Of a stretch of 64,000 nt of DNA, positions 34,588-41,760 are shown one piece after another. Each line of letters begins with the position of its first letter. Position 1 is the stretch's first letter. Both the position numbers and the translations under genes were made by a program. The DNA comes from Streptomyces sp. CB00455. GTDB lineage: Bacteria > Actinomycetota > Actinomycetes > Streptomycetales > Streptomycetaceae. The stretch lies in NCBI RefSeq assembly GCF_001905445.1, contig NZ_LIVQ01000011.1, positions 62,001 through 126,000 on the forward strand, in the 5' to 3' direction. The notes beneath the pieces were generated by a model, which ran no database searches, was not told the origin of the DNA, and was given only the letters and a program-made list of their open reading frames with translations.

Positions 34588-35082
34588 ATGAGCGACCCCA
34601 CGCGCACCGCCCGGCGCACGGTACTGACGGCCGGCGCCGCCGCCCTGGCAGGCGGCGCCCTCACCGCGTGCGGCGGCGGTGACGGCGAGACGAAACCGAA
34701 GAGCGAGTCGGGCAGCGCGGTCACCCCCTCCGCGGCCACCCCCGCCGCGCCGGCCGCCTCCGCGCCCGCCGCTTCGCAACCCGCCGCGGGCGGCAAGGCC
34801 ATCGCCAAGGCCGCGGACGTGCCGGTCGGCGGCGGCACGGTCCTGAAGGACGAGAAGCTGGTGGTCACCCAGCCCACGGCCGGGTCCTTCCGCTGCTTCT
34901 CGGCGGTCTGCACCCACTCGGGGTGCCTGGTGAACAAGGTGGCGGACGGCAGCATCGACTGCCCCTGCCACGGCAGCAAGTTCAAGGACACGGACGGCGC
35001 GGTCACCAAGGGCCCCGCCACCCGCCCGCTGCCCGAGAAGAAGATCAAGGTGGCGGCGGACGGCAGTATCTCGCTCGCATAG
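34588..35082 (+). CDS. exported Rieske [2Fe-2S] protein, Tat/lipobox signal (164 aa)
   Basis: Small stand-alone Rieske protein. The twin-arginine signal RRTVLTAG (9-16) is followed by a hydrophobic stretch and LTAC with Cys28, consistent with a Tat-exported lipoprotein. A Ser/Ala/Pro linker (about 36-68) leads to the Rieske domain with CTHSGC (108-113) and CPCHGSKF (125-132), so both Cys-His pairs are present. No cytochrome b or oxygenase partner is near. GAGGAGAGACAC precedes ATG 34588. Electron partner unknown. Confidence 0.92.
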   Translation: MSDPTRTARRTVLTAGAAALAGGALTACGGGDGETKPKSESGSAVTPSAATPAAPAASAPAASQPAAGGKAIAKAADVPVGGGTVLKDEKLVVTQPTAGSFRCFSAVCTHSGCLVNKVADGSIDCPCHGSKFKDTDGAVTKGPATRPLPEKKIKVAADGSISLA

Positions 35083-35111
35083 CGGCGGACCAAGCACGAA
35101 CCAAGCACTAC

Positions 35112-35117
35112 TAGAGT
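35112..35117 (+). promoter_or_regulatory. -10 box TAGAGT of the nucleotidyltransferase gene
   Basis: TAGAGT is 6 nt upstream of ATG 35124, with no ribosome site between. Confidence 0.45.
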
Positions 35118-35123
35118 CACCGG

Positions 35124-35801
35124 ATGGACGAACTGACACTGGTGCGCGACCACACGGTCTACCGGTGCGTGATGGGCTCCCGGGCGTTCGGGCTGGCGAC
35201 GGAGGCGAGCGACACCGACCGACGCGGTGTCTACCTCGCCCCGACGCCGCTGTTCTGGCGCTTCGACAAGCCCCCCACGCACGTCGAGGGGCCGCGGGAG
35301 GAGGAGTTCTCCTGGGAGCTGGAGCGCTTCTGCGAGCTGGCTCTGCGCGCCAACCCGAACATCCTGGAGTGCCTGCACTCGCCCCTGGCGGAATACGTGG
35401 ACCCGGTCGGTGAGGAACTGCTCTCGCTGCGCGGGGCGTTCCTCTCCCGCCGGGCCCACACCAGTTTCAGCCGGTATGCGGCATCCCAGCACGGCAAACT
35501 CCTCGCCGACGTCCGCGTCCACGGCGCTCCGCGCTGGAAGCACGCCATGCACCTGCTGCGCCTGCTCCTGTCCTGCCGCGACCTGCTGCGCACGGGCCGC
35601 CTCACCATCGACGCGGGCCCGCACCGCGACCGCCTCCTCGCGGTCCGGCGCGGGGAGCTCACCTGGGACGAGGTGGACGCGTGGATGACCCGCCTGACGC
35701 AGGAGTCCGAGGCCGCGCTGGCCACGACCACCCTTCCCGGAGAACCGGACCGCGCCCGCGTGGAGGACTTCCTCCACCGCGCCCGCCGCGCCTCGGCCTA
35801 G
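35124..35801 (+). CDS. predicted nucleotidyltransferase, COG3541-like (225 aa)
   Basis: Pol-beta-fold nucleotidyltransferase. The motif GSRAFGLATEASDTD (residues 18-32) gives the GS and the first two metal-binding Asp; a third carboxylate lies further on. The remainder is helical (NPNILECLHSPLAEYV, WKHAMHLLRLLLS). Targets of this group are not known to me. The protein is convergent with the NAD salvage operon, 45 bp between stops; whether it shares that biology is unknown. A TAGAGT box 6 nt upstream indicates a leaderless transcript. Confidence 0.85.
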   Translation: MDELTLVRDHTVYRCVMGSRAFGLATEASDTDRRGVYLAPTPLFWRFDKPPTHVEGPREEEFSWELERFCELALRANPNILECLHSPLAEYVDPVGEELLSLRGAFLSRRAHTSFSRYAASQHGKLLADVRVHGAPRWKHAMHLLRLLLSCRDLLRTGRLTIDAGPHRDRLLAVRRGELTWDEVDAWMTRLTQESEAALATTTLPGEPDRARVEDFLHRARRASA

Positions 35802-35846
35802 TCCTGCGGCCGGGCCGGCCGTGCGGGGAGGGGCGTCCCGCACGGG

Positions 35847-36974
35847 TCAGGCGTCCCAGAGGCTTCCGAAGGCCAGGAGTTCGTCGCGGTACTCGATCCG
35901 CTCCGCCCAGTCGCGGGGCCAGGCGTCCGCGCCGAGGTGGGCTCCGGCGAAGGCGCCCGCCAGGCAGGCGAGGGAGTCGGAGTCGCCCGCCGTGCAGGCG
36001 GCGCGGCGCAGCGCCAGGAGGGGTTCCTCCGGGAAGAGCAGGAAGCACTGCAGGGCGGTGGCGAGGGCTTCCTCCGCGATCCAGCCGTCGCCCGTGGTCA
36101 GGCAGGGGTCGGTCTCCGGGGAGGGGTTGCGCAGGGCGGCCGTCAGCCGGTCCAGGGCGTGGAGGCAGTCGTCCCAGCCCCGCGCGATGAACGACTCCGC
36201 GGAGGCGTCGGACGCCGTCCGCGTCCAGAGGTCGCCGAGCCAGCGCTCGTGGTAGCGGGTGCGGTTCTCCAGCGCGTAGGAGCGCAGCCGCCCGACCAGG
36301 CCCGTCACCTCGGTGCCCTGCGCCAGCAGGTGCACCGCCCGCGCGGTGAGGTCGGAGGCGGCCAGTGCCGTGGGGTGGCCGTGGGTGAGGGCCGACTGCA
36401 GCTGCGCGGCGCCGGCCCGCTCCTCCTCGGTCCAGCCGGGGACCAGCCCGACGGGGACCACCCGCATGTTCGCGCCGCAGCCCTTGGAGCCCGTCTGGCT
36501 GGCATCCCGCCAGTCGCGCTCCGGGTGGTCCAGCAGCCCGCAGGCGACCATGCAGGTCCGGCCGGGGGCGCGGTTGTTCTCCGGGGAGTGGTACCAGTCG
36601 ACGTACTCCTCGCGGACCGGGCGGGCCAGGCGCAGCGGGCCGATCCGGCCGCGCTCCAGTGCCGTCCGTATGCCCCGCGCCAGGGCGAGGGTCATCTGGG
36701 TGTCGTCGGTGACGATCGCCGGGCGGGGCAGCCGCATCTCGCGCCACGGGCCGGTCTTGGCCAGGATCGAGGGGACGTCGCTGAACTCCGTGGGGAAGCC
36801 GAGAGCGTCGCCCAGCGCAAGGCCGGTCATGGCACCCGTCGCGGCCCGCTTCGTCCGGGAGGGTGTCGCGGGCGCCGCCGGCGCCGCCGGCCGCGGCAGC
36901 GAACGCGCCACCGGCTGCGTCGGCGTCTGCGTCGGCGTCGGCGTCGGCGTCGGCGGCGTCTGTGGTGTGGTCAT
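35847..36974 (-). CDS. ADP-ribosylglycohydrolase family protein (375 aa)
   Basis: Hydrolyses ADP-ribosyl bonds in relatives such as DraG and ARH3. Binuclear metal ligands are TDDT (89-92) and the C-terminal GDSDSLACLAGAFAG near residue 328. The family core GAMTGLALGDALG (47-59) is intact. The N-terminal 35 residues are a Pro/Thr-rich repeat ((PT)n). ATG 36974 overlaps the stop of nrtR as ATGA, so it is the fourth gene of the pnuC-nadR-nrtR operon. It links NAD salvage with recovery of ADP-ribose; the physiological substrate is not shown. Confidence 0.9.
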   Translation of the reverse strand: MTTPQTPPTPTPTPTQTPTQPVARSLPRPAAPAAPATPSRTKRAATGAMTGLALGDALGFPTEFSDVPSILAKTGPWREMRLPRPAIVTDDTQMTLALARGIRTALERGRIGPLRLARPVREEYVDWYHSPENNRAPGRTCMVACGLLDHPERDWRDASQTGSKGCGANMRVVPVGLVPGWTEEERAGAAQLQSALTHGHPTALAASDLTARAVHLLAQGTEVTGLVGRLRSYALENRTRYHERWLGDLWTRTASDASAESFIARGWDDCLHALDRLTAALRNPSPETDPCLTTGDGWIAEEALATALQCFLLFPEEPLLALRRAACTAGDSDSLACLAGAFAGAHLGADAWPRDWAERIEYRDELLAFGSLWDA

Positions 36975-37714
36975 CGGGCGCGTCCTTCCGAGGGGCGGAG
37001 CAGGGGCGGGTGCAGGGCGGTCGCCGGGCCGGGCCGGTACAGCGCGGCCGGTTTGCCGCGCCCTCCGGTCAGCCGGGCGGCTCCGGGGACGGCCTCGACG
37101 AAGCCGGGCGAAGCCAGGACCTTGCGGCGGAAGTTGGGGCGGTCCAGGCCGGTGTCCCAGACGGTCTCGTACACGGCCTGGAGCTCGCCGAGCGTGAACT
37201 CGGGCGGGCAGAAGGCCGTGGCCAGGCAGGTGTATTCGAGTTTCGAGCCGATCCGCTCCCGTGCGTCCGCCAGGATCGCCGTGTGGTCGAAAGCCAGGTC
37301 CCGGGCCGATCCCACCGGCATCCAGCGGGCGTGGGCCGCGTCGCCGCCGCCGTGTTCGGCCGGCTCCGGCATGTCCGGCACCAGCGCCGTGAAGGCCACC
37401 GACACCACCCGCATCCGCGGATCGCGGCCGGGCTCGCTGTAGGTGCGCAGCTGTTCCAGGTGCAGGGCCGCCACCACGCCCGCCGGCAGGCCCGTCTCTT
37501 CGGCCAGTTCGCGGCGGGCGGCCGCCTCCGCGGACTCCCGGGGCAGGACGAAGCCGCCTGGCAGTGCCCAGGCGCCGGCGAAGGGCTCCTGCCCGCGCCG
37601 GATCAGCAGCACGTGGAGCTGCCCGCCCCGCACGGTGAACACCGCGAGGTCGACGGTCACCGCGAACGGCTCGAAGGCGTACGGGTCGTAGCCCGCGGGG
37701 AGCGCGGCGCTCAT
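36971..37714 (-). CDS. nrtR: NrtR-type Nudix/winged-helix regulator (247 aa)
   Basis: NrtR proteins sense ADP-ribose with a Nudix domain and bind a palindromic operator through a C-terminal wHTH to control NAD genes. The Nudix box fits GX5EX7REUXEEXGU exactly at residues 54-76, so hydrolysis may be retained. The wHTH is at about 165-215 (CPPEFTLGELQAVYETVW, then RPNFRRKVLAS). The operon position and the palindrome ATAGTCACTATGACTAT on the operon promoter support the assignment. ATG 37714 overlaps the nadR stop. The last 25 residues are basic. Confidence 0.85.
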   Translation of the reverse strand: MSAALPAGYDPYAFEPFAVTVDLAVFTVRGGQLHVLLIRRGQEPFAGAWALPGGFVLPRESAEAAARRELAEETGLPAGVVAALHLEQLRTYSEPGRDPRMRVVSVAFTALVPDMPEPAEHGGGDAAHARWMPVGSARDLAFDHTAILADARERIGSKLEYTCLATAFCPPEFTLGELQAVYETVWDTGLDRPNFRRKVLASPGFVEAVPGAARLTGGRGKPAALYRPGPATALHPPLLRPSEGRAR

Positions 37715-38790
37715 CGGGTCTCCGGCAGGGGGTCGGCGAAGTCCCAGCCCTCGGCGAGCAGTGCGTCGACCGCGGCCACGGCTGCCGCGAGCCGTTCCTC
37801 ACGGCTGCCCCGTACGACGAGGAAACGCCGTCCGGTGCGCTCCAGTTCCTCCCGGAACCGCCCGGTCATCCACGGCCGCAGGTGCGGCCCGTCCCGCAGG
37901 CCGTCGTCCTCGAAGGGCACGTCCGCGTCGTCCGTCAGCAGGTACAGGTGGCGGGGCGTGAGTGCGGCGGTCTTCTCGACCTCCTCGCTGCGGCCGCCCG
38001 TGTACCGCTCGTGCCAGATGCCGGTGGCGAAGGAGTCGGTGTCGCAGACGAGCACCGGCGAGCCCCGCCGGGCCGCCCGCTCCTCCTCCGCGTCCTGGCG
38101 CCGTGCGATGACCGGGAACTCGTGGGAGGCGAAGGAGATGTCCGCCCAGGTGGCCGCAGGGTCCGCGGCCCGGGCCGCCGCCAGTTTCTCCTCGCTGTAC
38201 CGGCGCCCGTACTCGGCGACCCATCGCGTCCCCGCCCAGACCCCGCCGCGCTGGCGGTAGTGCGCGGCCAGCGCCCGCGACAGCGTGGTGGTGCCCGTGG
38301 ACTCGGCGCCGAGGACGACGACCCGGCGGGTCAGGGCGGCGCGTACGGCGGGTCCGAGGAAGTCCCAGCAGGCGACGGGATCGGCCCGCACGGCCGTGCC
38401 CGACACCGGGAAGCGGCTCCGGCCGGGGTCCACGCAGACCTCCTCGGCGCCGAACCGCCGGGCGAGTTCGGCTCCGTACGCCTCCGAGGTGAAGACGGCG
38501 TCCACCGGTCCGGCGACCGCCTCCCGGAAGACCGCCATGTGGGCCTCCCAGACCGCCGGGTCGTTCAGGTCGACGGGGATGTCGTCCACGGCGCCGACGA
38601 CCTCGGCGCCCGGGTGGGCCTCCCGCATCCAGGCGACCCGGTCGGCGAGCGGAACGGATTCGACGGAGGCCGCGCAGACCAGCACGGTCAGCCGCTCGCA
38701 CCGCTCCTGGGCGGTGCGCACCAGGTGGTGGTGGCCGGCGTGCGGCGGATAGAACTTGCCGAGCACCAGCCCGTGGCCGAAGCGCCTCAC
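37711..38790 (-). CDS. nadR: NadR-like bifunctional NMN adenylyltransferase / ribosylnicotinamide kinase (359 aa)
   Basis: Converts imported nicotinamide riboside to NMN and NAD. The N-terminal NMNAT domain has GKFYPPHAGH (11-20) and the SGTAVRADP segment near residue 130. The C-terminal kinase domain (from about 156) has the P-loop GAESTGTTTL (161-170), in which the usual Lys is replaced by Thr, then a Walker-B-like VLVCDTD. No DNA-binding N-terminus as in enteric NadR is present, which fits regulation by NrtR instead. GTG 38790 overlaps the pnuC stop, and the stop overlaps nrtR. Confidence 0.88.
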   Translation of the reverse strand: MRRFGHGLVLGKFYPPHAGHHHLVRTAQERCERLTVLVCAASVESVPLADRVAWMREAHPGAEVVGAVDDIPVDLNDPAVWEAHMAVFREAVAGPVDAVFTSEAYGAELARRFGAEEVCVDPGRSRFPVSGTAVRADPVACWDFLGPAVRAALTRRVVVLGAESTGTTTLSRALAAHYRQRGGVWAGTRWVAEYGRRYSEEKLAAARAADPAATWADISFASHEFPVIARRQDAEEERAARRGSPVLVCDTDSFATGIWHERYTGGRSEEVEKTAALTPRHLYLLTDDADVPFEDDGLRDGPHLRPWMTGRFREELERTGRRFLVVRGSREERLAAAVAAVDALLAEGWDFADPLPETR

Positions 38791-39395
38791 GCGGCGGCCC
38801 CCAGGGCCGTACGGGCGCCCCGCGCCGGCAGCGTCCGCCGCCAGCCGACGAGGCCGGCCACGCACAGGGCGAGGAAGCCGAGGTAGAGGAGGGAGGTCAG
38901 GTACAGGCTCTTGTAGGCGTAGAGGGGGATGTAGATCAGGTCGGCGGCGATCCACAGCCACCAGGACTCGACGAGCTTGCGGCACTGGCCGTAGGTGGCC
39001 GCGAGGGAGAGGCAGGTGGTGACCGCGTCCCAGAAGGGGACGGTGGAGTCGGTGGCGCGGTCGAGGAGCAGGGTCAGGGCGGCCACCCCCACCGCCCCCG
39101 CCACGGCCAGCCAGACCCATTCGGCGCGCGTGGTGCGGCGCACCGGCAGGGCCCGGGCGGTTCCTGGTCCACCCCCGTGGGTCCAGGACCACCAGCCGTA
39201 CGCGGCGAGGGCGATGAAGACGATCTGCAGCCCGGCATCGGCGTAAAGGCCGGCCTGGGCGAAGAGCGCGATGAAGAAGACGTTGTTGGCGATCCCGATC
39301 GGCCAGTTGGCGACGTGCTGCCGTGCGACCAGCCAGACGCACACGGCGCCGGTGGCGAACCCGAGCGCTTCGGTCCAGCTCAAGGTCCAGTTCAT
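38787..39395 (-). CDS. pnuC: PnuC nicotinamide riboside transporter (202 aa)
   Basis: Facilitator that takes up nicotinamide riboside, trapped by phosphorylation in the cytoplasm. About seven membrane helices; the conserved segments are NWPIGIANNVFFI near residue 30, LQIVFIALAAYGWW, and ESWWLWIAADLIYIPLYAYK near residue 145. ATG 39395 is 8 nt after GGGAGGGG. It is the first gene of the operon, and the NrtR operator overlaps its -10 box. Confidence 0.92.
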   Translation of the reverse strand: MNWTLSWTEALGFATGAVCVWLVARQHVANWPIGIANNVFFIALFAQAGLYADAGLQIVFIALAAYGWWSWTHGGGPGTARALPVRRTTRAEWVWLAVAGAVGVAALTLLLDRATDSTVPFWDAVTTCLSLAATYGQCRKLVESWWLWIAADLIYIPLYAYKSLYLTSLLYLGFLALCVAGLVGWRRTLPARGARTALGAAA

Positions 39396-39414
39396 GTCCG
39401 AGCCCCTCCCTTTA

Positions 39415-39431
39415 ATAGTCACTATGACTAT
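39415..39431. promoter_or_regulatory. NrtR-type operator ATAGTCACTATGACTAT
   Basis: Perfect 7-bp half-sites ATAGTCA and TGACTAT with centre CTA. It overlaps the -10 box of the pnuC promoter, 20 bp before the pnuC ATG, so binding should block transcription. The sequence fits the NrtR box type I know from other bacteria. Confidence 0.8.
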
Positions 39432-39455
39432 AAACAGCGGAAGGGGTCGAGGCAA
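39427..39455 (-). promoter_or_regulatory. pnuC operon promoter TTGCCT-N17-TATAGT
   Basis: On the minus strand TTGCCT (39450-39455) and TATAGT (39427-39432) are separated by exactly 17 bp. The -10 shares bases with the operator. Confidence 0.7.
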
Positions 39456-39500
39456 GGGAGCCGGGGCAAGGGAGCCGAGGCAAGGGAGCCGGGCAAGGGA
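39453..39500. repeat. CAAGGGAGCCGGGG-like tandem units
   Basis: Four related units of 13-15 bp (CAAGGGAGCCGGGG, CAAGGGAGCCGAGG, CAAGGGAGCCGGG, CAAGGGAGA) between the pnuC promoter and the rluB terminator. Confidence 0.6.
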
Positions 39501-39536
39501 GAAGCCCGCGGCGCCGGTGGGCGCTGCGGGCTTCTC
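39499..39536 (-). terminator. 17-bp hairpin after rluB
   Basis: 39499-39515 pairs with 39520-39536 (one G-U or mismatch; loop GGTG). It lies 27 bp after the rluB stop. Confidence 0.75.
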
Positions 39537-39562
39537 GGGTGAGCCGGTGGGAGCGGGCGGTC

Positions 39563-41119
39563 CTACAGACCGACCTCGCGCATCAGCATGCCGACCTCGG
39601 TGTTGGTCAGACGGCGCAGCCAGCCCGACTTCTGGTCACCGAGCTCGATCGGACCGAAGGAGGTCCGCACCAGCTTCTCGACCGGGAAGCCGGCCTCGGC
39701 CATCATGCGGCGGACGATGTGCTTGCGGCCCTCGTGGAGGGTCACCTCGACCAGGTAGTTCTTGCCGACCTGGTCGACGACGCGGAAGTGGTCGGCGCGG
39801 GCGTAGCCGTCCTCCAGCTCGATGCCGTCCTTGAGGCGCTTGCCGATCTCGCGCGGCAGCGGGCCGGTGATCGCGGCGACGTAGGTCTTCTTCACGCCGT
39901 ACTTGGGGTGCGTGAGGCGGTGGGCCAGCTCACCGTGGTTGGTGAGCAGGATGATGCCCTCGGTCTCGGTGTCGAGCCGGCCGACGTGGAAGAGACGCGT
40001 CTCACGGTTGGTGACGTAGTCGCCGAGGCACTGGCGGCCGTCCGGGTCCTCCATCGTGGAGACGACGCCGGCGGGCTTGTTCAGCGCGAAGAACAAGTAC
40101 GACTGGGTGGCGACGGTCAGGCCGTCCACCTTGATCTCGTCCTTCGGCAGGACGCGCTTGCCCTGCTCCAGCACGATCTCGCCGTTGACCTCGACGCGGG
40201 CCTGCTCGATGAGCTCCTCGCAGGCGCGGCGCGAACCCATGCCCGCACGGGCGAGGACCTTCTGGAGCCGCTCACCCTCCTCCTCGGCACCCGGGAAGGT
40301 CTTCGGGGTCTTGATCACGGGCTTGTCGGCGTACCGGTCGCGCACGCGCTCCTCGATCCGTGCGTCGAGCTCACGCGGGCGGGACTGGCCGCTGCGGCTG
40401 CCCGGGCCGCGGCGCGGGCCGCCGGCCCCGCCGATGCCCGGGGTCCTGGAGGTCTTGGGGCCGCCCTTGGCACCACCGCGCGCATCGGCGCCGCGGGCAC
40501 CGGAGCCGCCGCGGGGGCCGTCGGCCGCGCCGCGGGCACCGCCACCGCCGGCCTTCGCTCCGCCGCGGCCGTTGCGCTCGCCTTCGGGGCCGACGTCGTA
40601 GCGGCGCTCCTCGGGGCGGGGGTTGCGGATACGGGGAGCCGGCTGGTCGCGGTCACGGTCCCGTGCGTCGGAGCCGCCGCCCTGGTAGCCGCCCGAGCTG
40701 CCACCACGCGAGCCGCCACCCTGGTAGCCGCCGGAGCTGCCACTGCGGGAGCCGCCACCCTGGTAACCGCCCGAGCTGCCACCGCGGGAGCCGCCGCCCT
40801 GGTAACCGCCCGAGCTGCCGCCGCGGGAGCCGCCGGAGCCGCCGCCCTGGTAACCGCCCGAGCTGCCGCCGCGGGAGCCGCCGGAGCCGCCGCCCTGGTA
40901 ACCACCGGAGCTGCCGCCGCGGGAGCCGCCGGAGCCGCCACCCTGATAACCACCGGAGCTGCCACCGCGGGAGCCGCCGGAGCCGCTGCCACCGCCGGAG
41001 CCGCCACCGCGGTAGCCACCACCGCCGCTGGAGGAGCCGCCGCGGGGGTTACCGCGCCCGCCGCTGCTGCCTCCGCTGTTCCTGTTGCCGCCACCGTTGC
41101 CGTTGCCGCTGCTTCGCAT
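39563..41119 (-). CDS. RluB/RsuA-family pseudouridine synthase with Gly-Arg-Ser repeat domain (518 aa)
   Basis: Modifies a uridine in ribosomal RNA. The C-terminal 245 residues are the enzyme: an S4 RNA-binding domain (ERLQKVLARAGMGSRR) then the catalytic motif GRLDTETEGIILLTNHG with the active Asp. The first 270 residues are an extremely Gly/Ser/Arg/Tyr-rich, disordered RGG-like region with seven copies of SRGGSSGGYQGGG. ATG 41119 shares a base with the scpB stop (TGATG). It is the last gene of the parA-scpA-scpB-rluB series. The gene series suggests RsuA/RluB type but the exact target U is unknown. Confidence 0.9.
   Translation of the reverse strand: MRSSGNGNGGGNRNSGGSSGGRGNPRGGSSSGGGGYRGGGSGGGSGSGGSRGGSSGGYQGGGSGGSRGGSSGGYQGGGSGGSRGGSSGGYQGGGSGGSRGGSSGGYQGGGSRGGSSGGYQGGGSRSGSSGGYQGGGSRGGSSGGYQGGGSDARDRDRDQPAPRIRNPRPEERRYDVGPEGERNGRGGAKAGGGGARGAADGPRGGSGARGADARGGAKGGPKTSRTPGIGGAGGPRRGPGSRSGQSRPRELDARIEERVRDRYADKPVIKTPKTFPGAEEEGERLQKVLARAGMGSRRACEELIEQARVEVNGEIVLEQGKRVLPKDEIKVDGLTVATQSYLFFALNKPAGVVSTMEDPDGRQCLGDYVTNRETRLFHVGRLDTETEGIILLTNHGELAHRLTHPKYGVKKTYVAAITGPLPREIGKRLKDGIELEDGYARADHFRVVDQVGKNYLVEVTLHEGRKHIVRRMMAEAGFPVEKLVRTSFGPIELGDQKSGWLRRLTNTEVGMLMREVGL
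40673..40981. repeat. in-frame repeats in rluB (7 copies)
   Basis: Seven SRGGSSGGYQGGG units; the first four recur every 48 bp, the last three every 39 bp (Tyr at residues 58, 74, 90, 106, 119, 132 and 145). Confidence 0.9.
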
Positions 41120-41760
41120 CAAAGTTCCGTCGTCTTGTCGTCGTCTGCATCTGTGTCCGGTGCGTCCGGATCGAACGACGGAACACCTTCCTGCGTCTCG
41201 GCTTCGATCGCCTCCGCCTCGGGGAGGAAGGGCGCGAGCTCCGGGAGCTCGTCCAGGCCGCGCAGGCCCATCCGCTCCAAAAAGTGGTTCGTCGTCCTGT
41301 ACAGGATCGCACCTGTTTCGGGTTCCGTCCCCGCCTCCTCCACCAGACCCCTCTGGAGGAGGGTCCGCATGACCCCGTCACAGTTGACTCCGCGGACCGC
41401 CGAAACCCGGGAGCGGCTCACCGGCTGGCGGTACGCCACCACCGCCAGGGTCTCCAGAGCCGCCTGGGTGAGGCGGGCCTGCTGGCCGTCCAGGACGAAG
41501 CCCTCGACGGCCGGGGCGAAGGCCGCCCGCGAATAGAATCGCCACCCGCCGGCCACGGGGCGGAGCTCGAAGCCGCGCCCCTGGAGCCTGTACTCGTCGG
41601 CGAGCTCGCGCAGGGCGTCGGCCACCTCGCGCGGGGTGCGCTCCAGCACCTTGGCGAGGTGCGCCTCGGTCGCGGGTTCGTCCACCACCATGAGGACGGC
41701 CTCCAGGGCCGGCTTCAGCTCCAGCGCGGCCACCGCGCTCTCTTTCGTCTCGCTGCTCAA
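41119..41760 (-). CDS. scpB: chromosome segregation and condensation protein ScpB (213 aa)
   Basis: Winged-helix kleisin partner of the SMC condensin. It has the tandem wHTH core: LEAVLMVVDEPATEAHLAKVL, the TQAALETLAVVAYRQPVSRS block and VMRTLLQRGLVEEAG. The C-terminal 35 residues are acidic. The start is TTG 41760, overlapping the scpA stop as TTGA. It is the central gene of the condensin operon. Confidence 0.93.
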   Translation of the reverse strand: MSSETKESAVAALELKPALEAVLMVVDEPATEAHLAKVLERTPREVADALRELADEYRLQGRGFELRPVAGGWRFYSRAAFAPAVEGFVLDGQQARLTQAALETLAVVAYRQPVSRSRVSAVRGVNCDGVMRTLLQRGLVEEAGTEPETGAILYRTTNHFLERMGLRGLDELPELAPFLPEAEAIEAETQEGVPSFDPDAPDTDADDDKTTEL

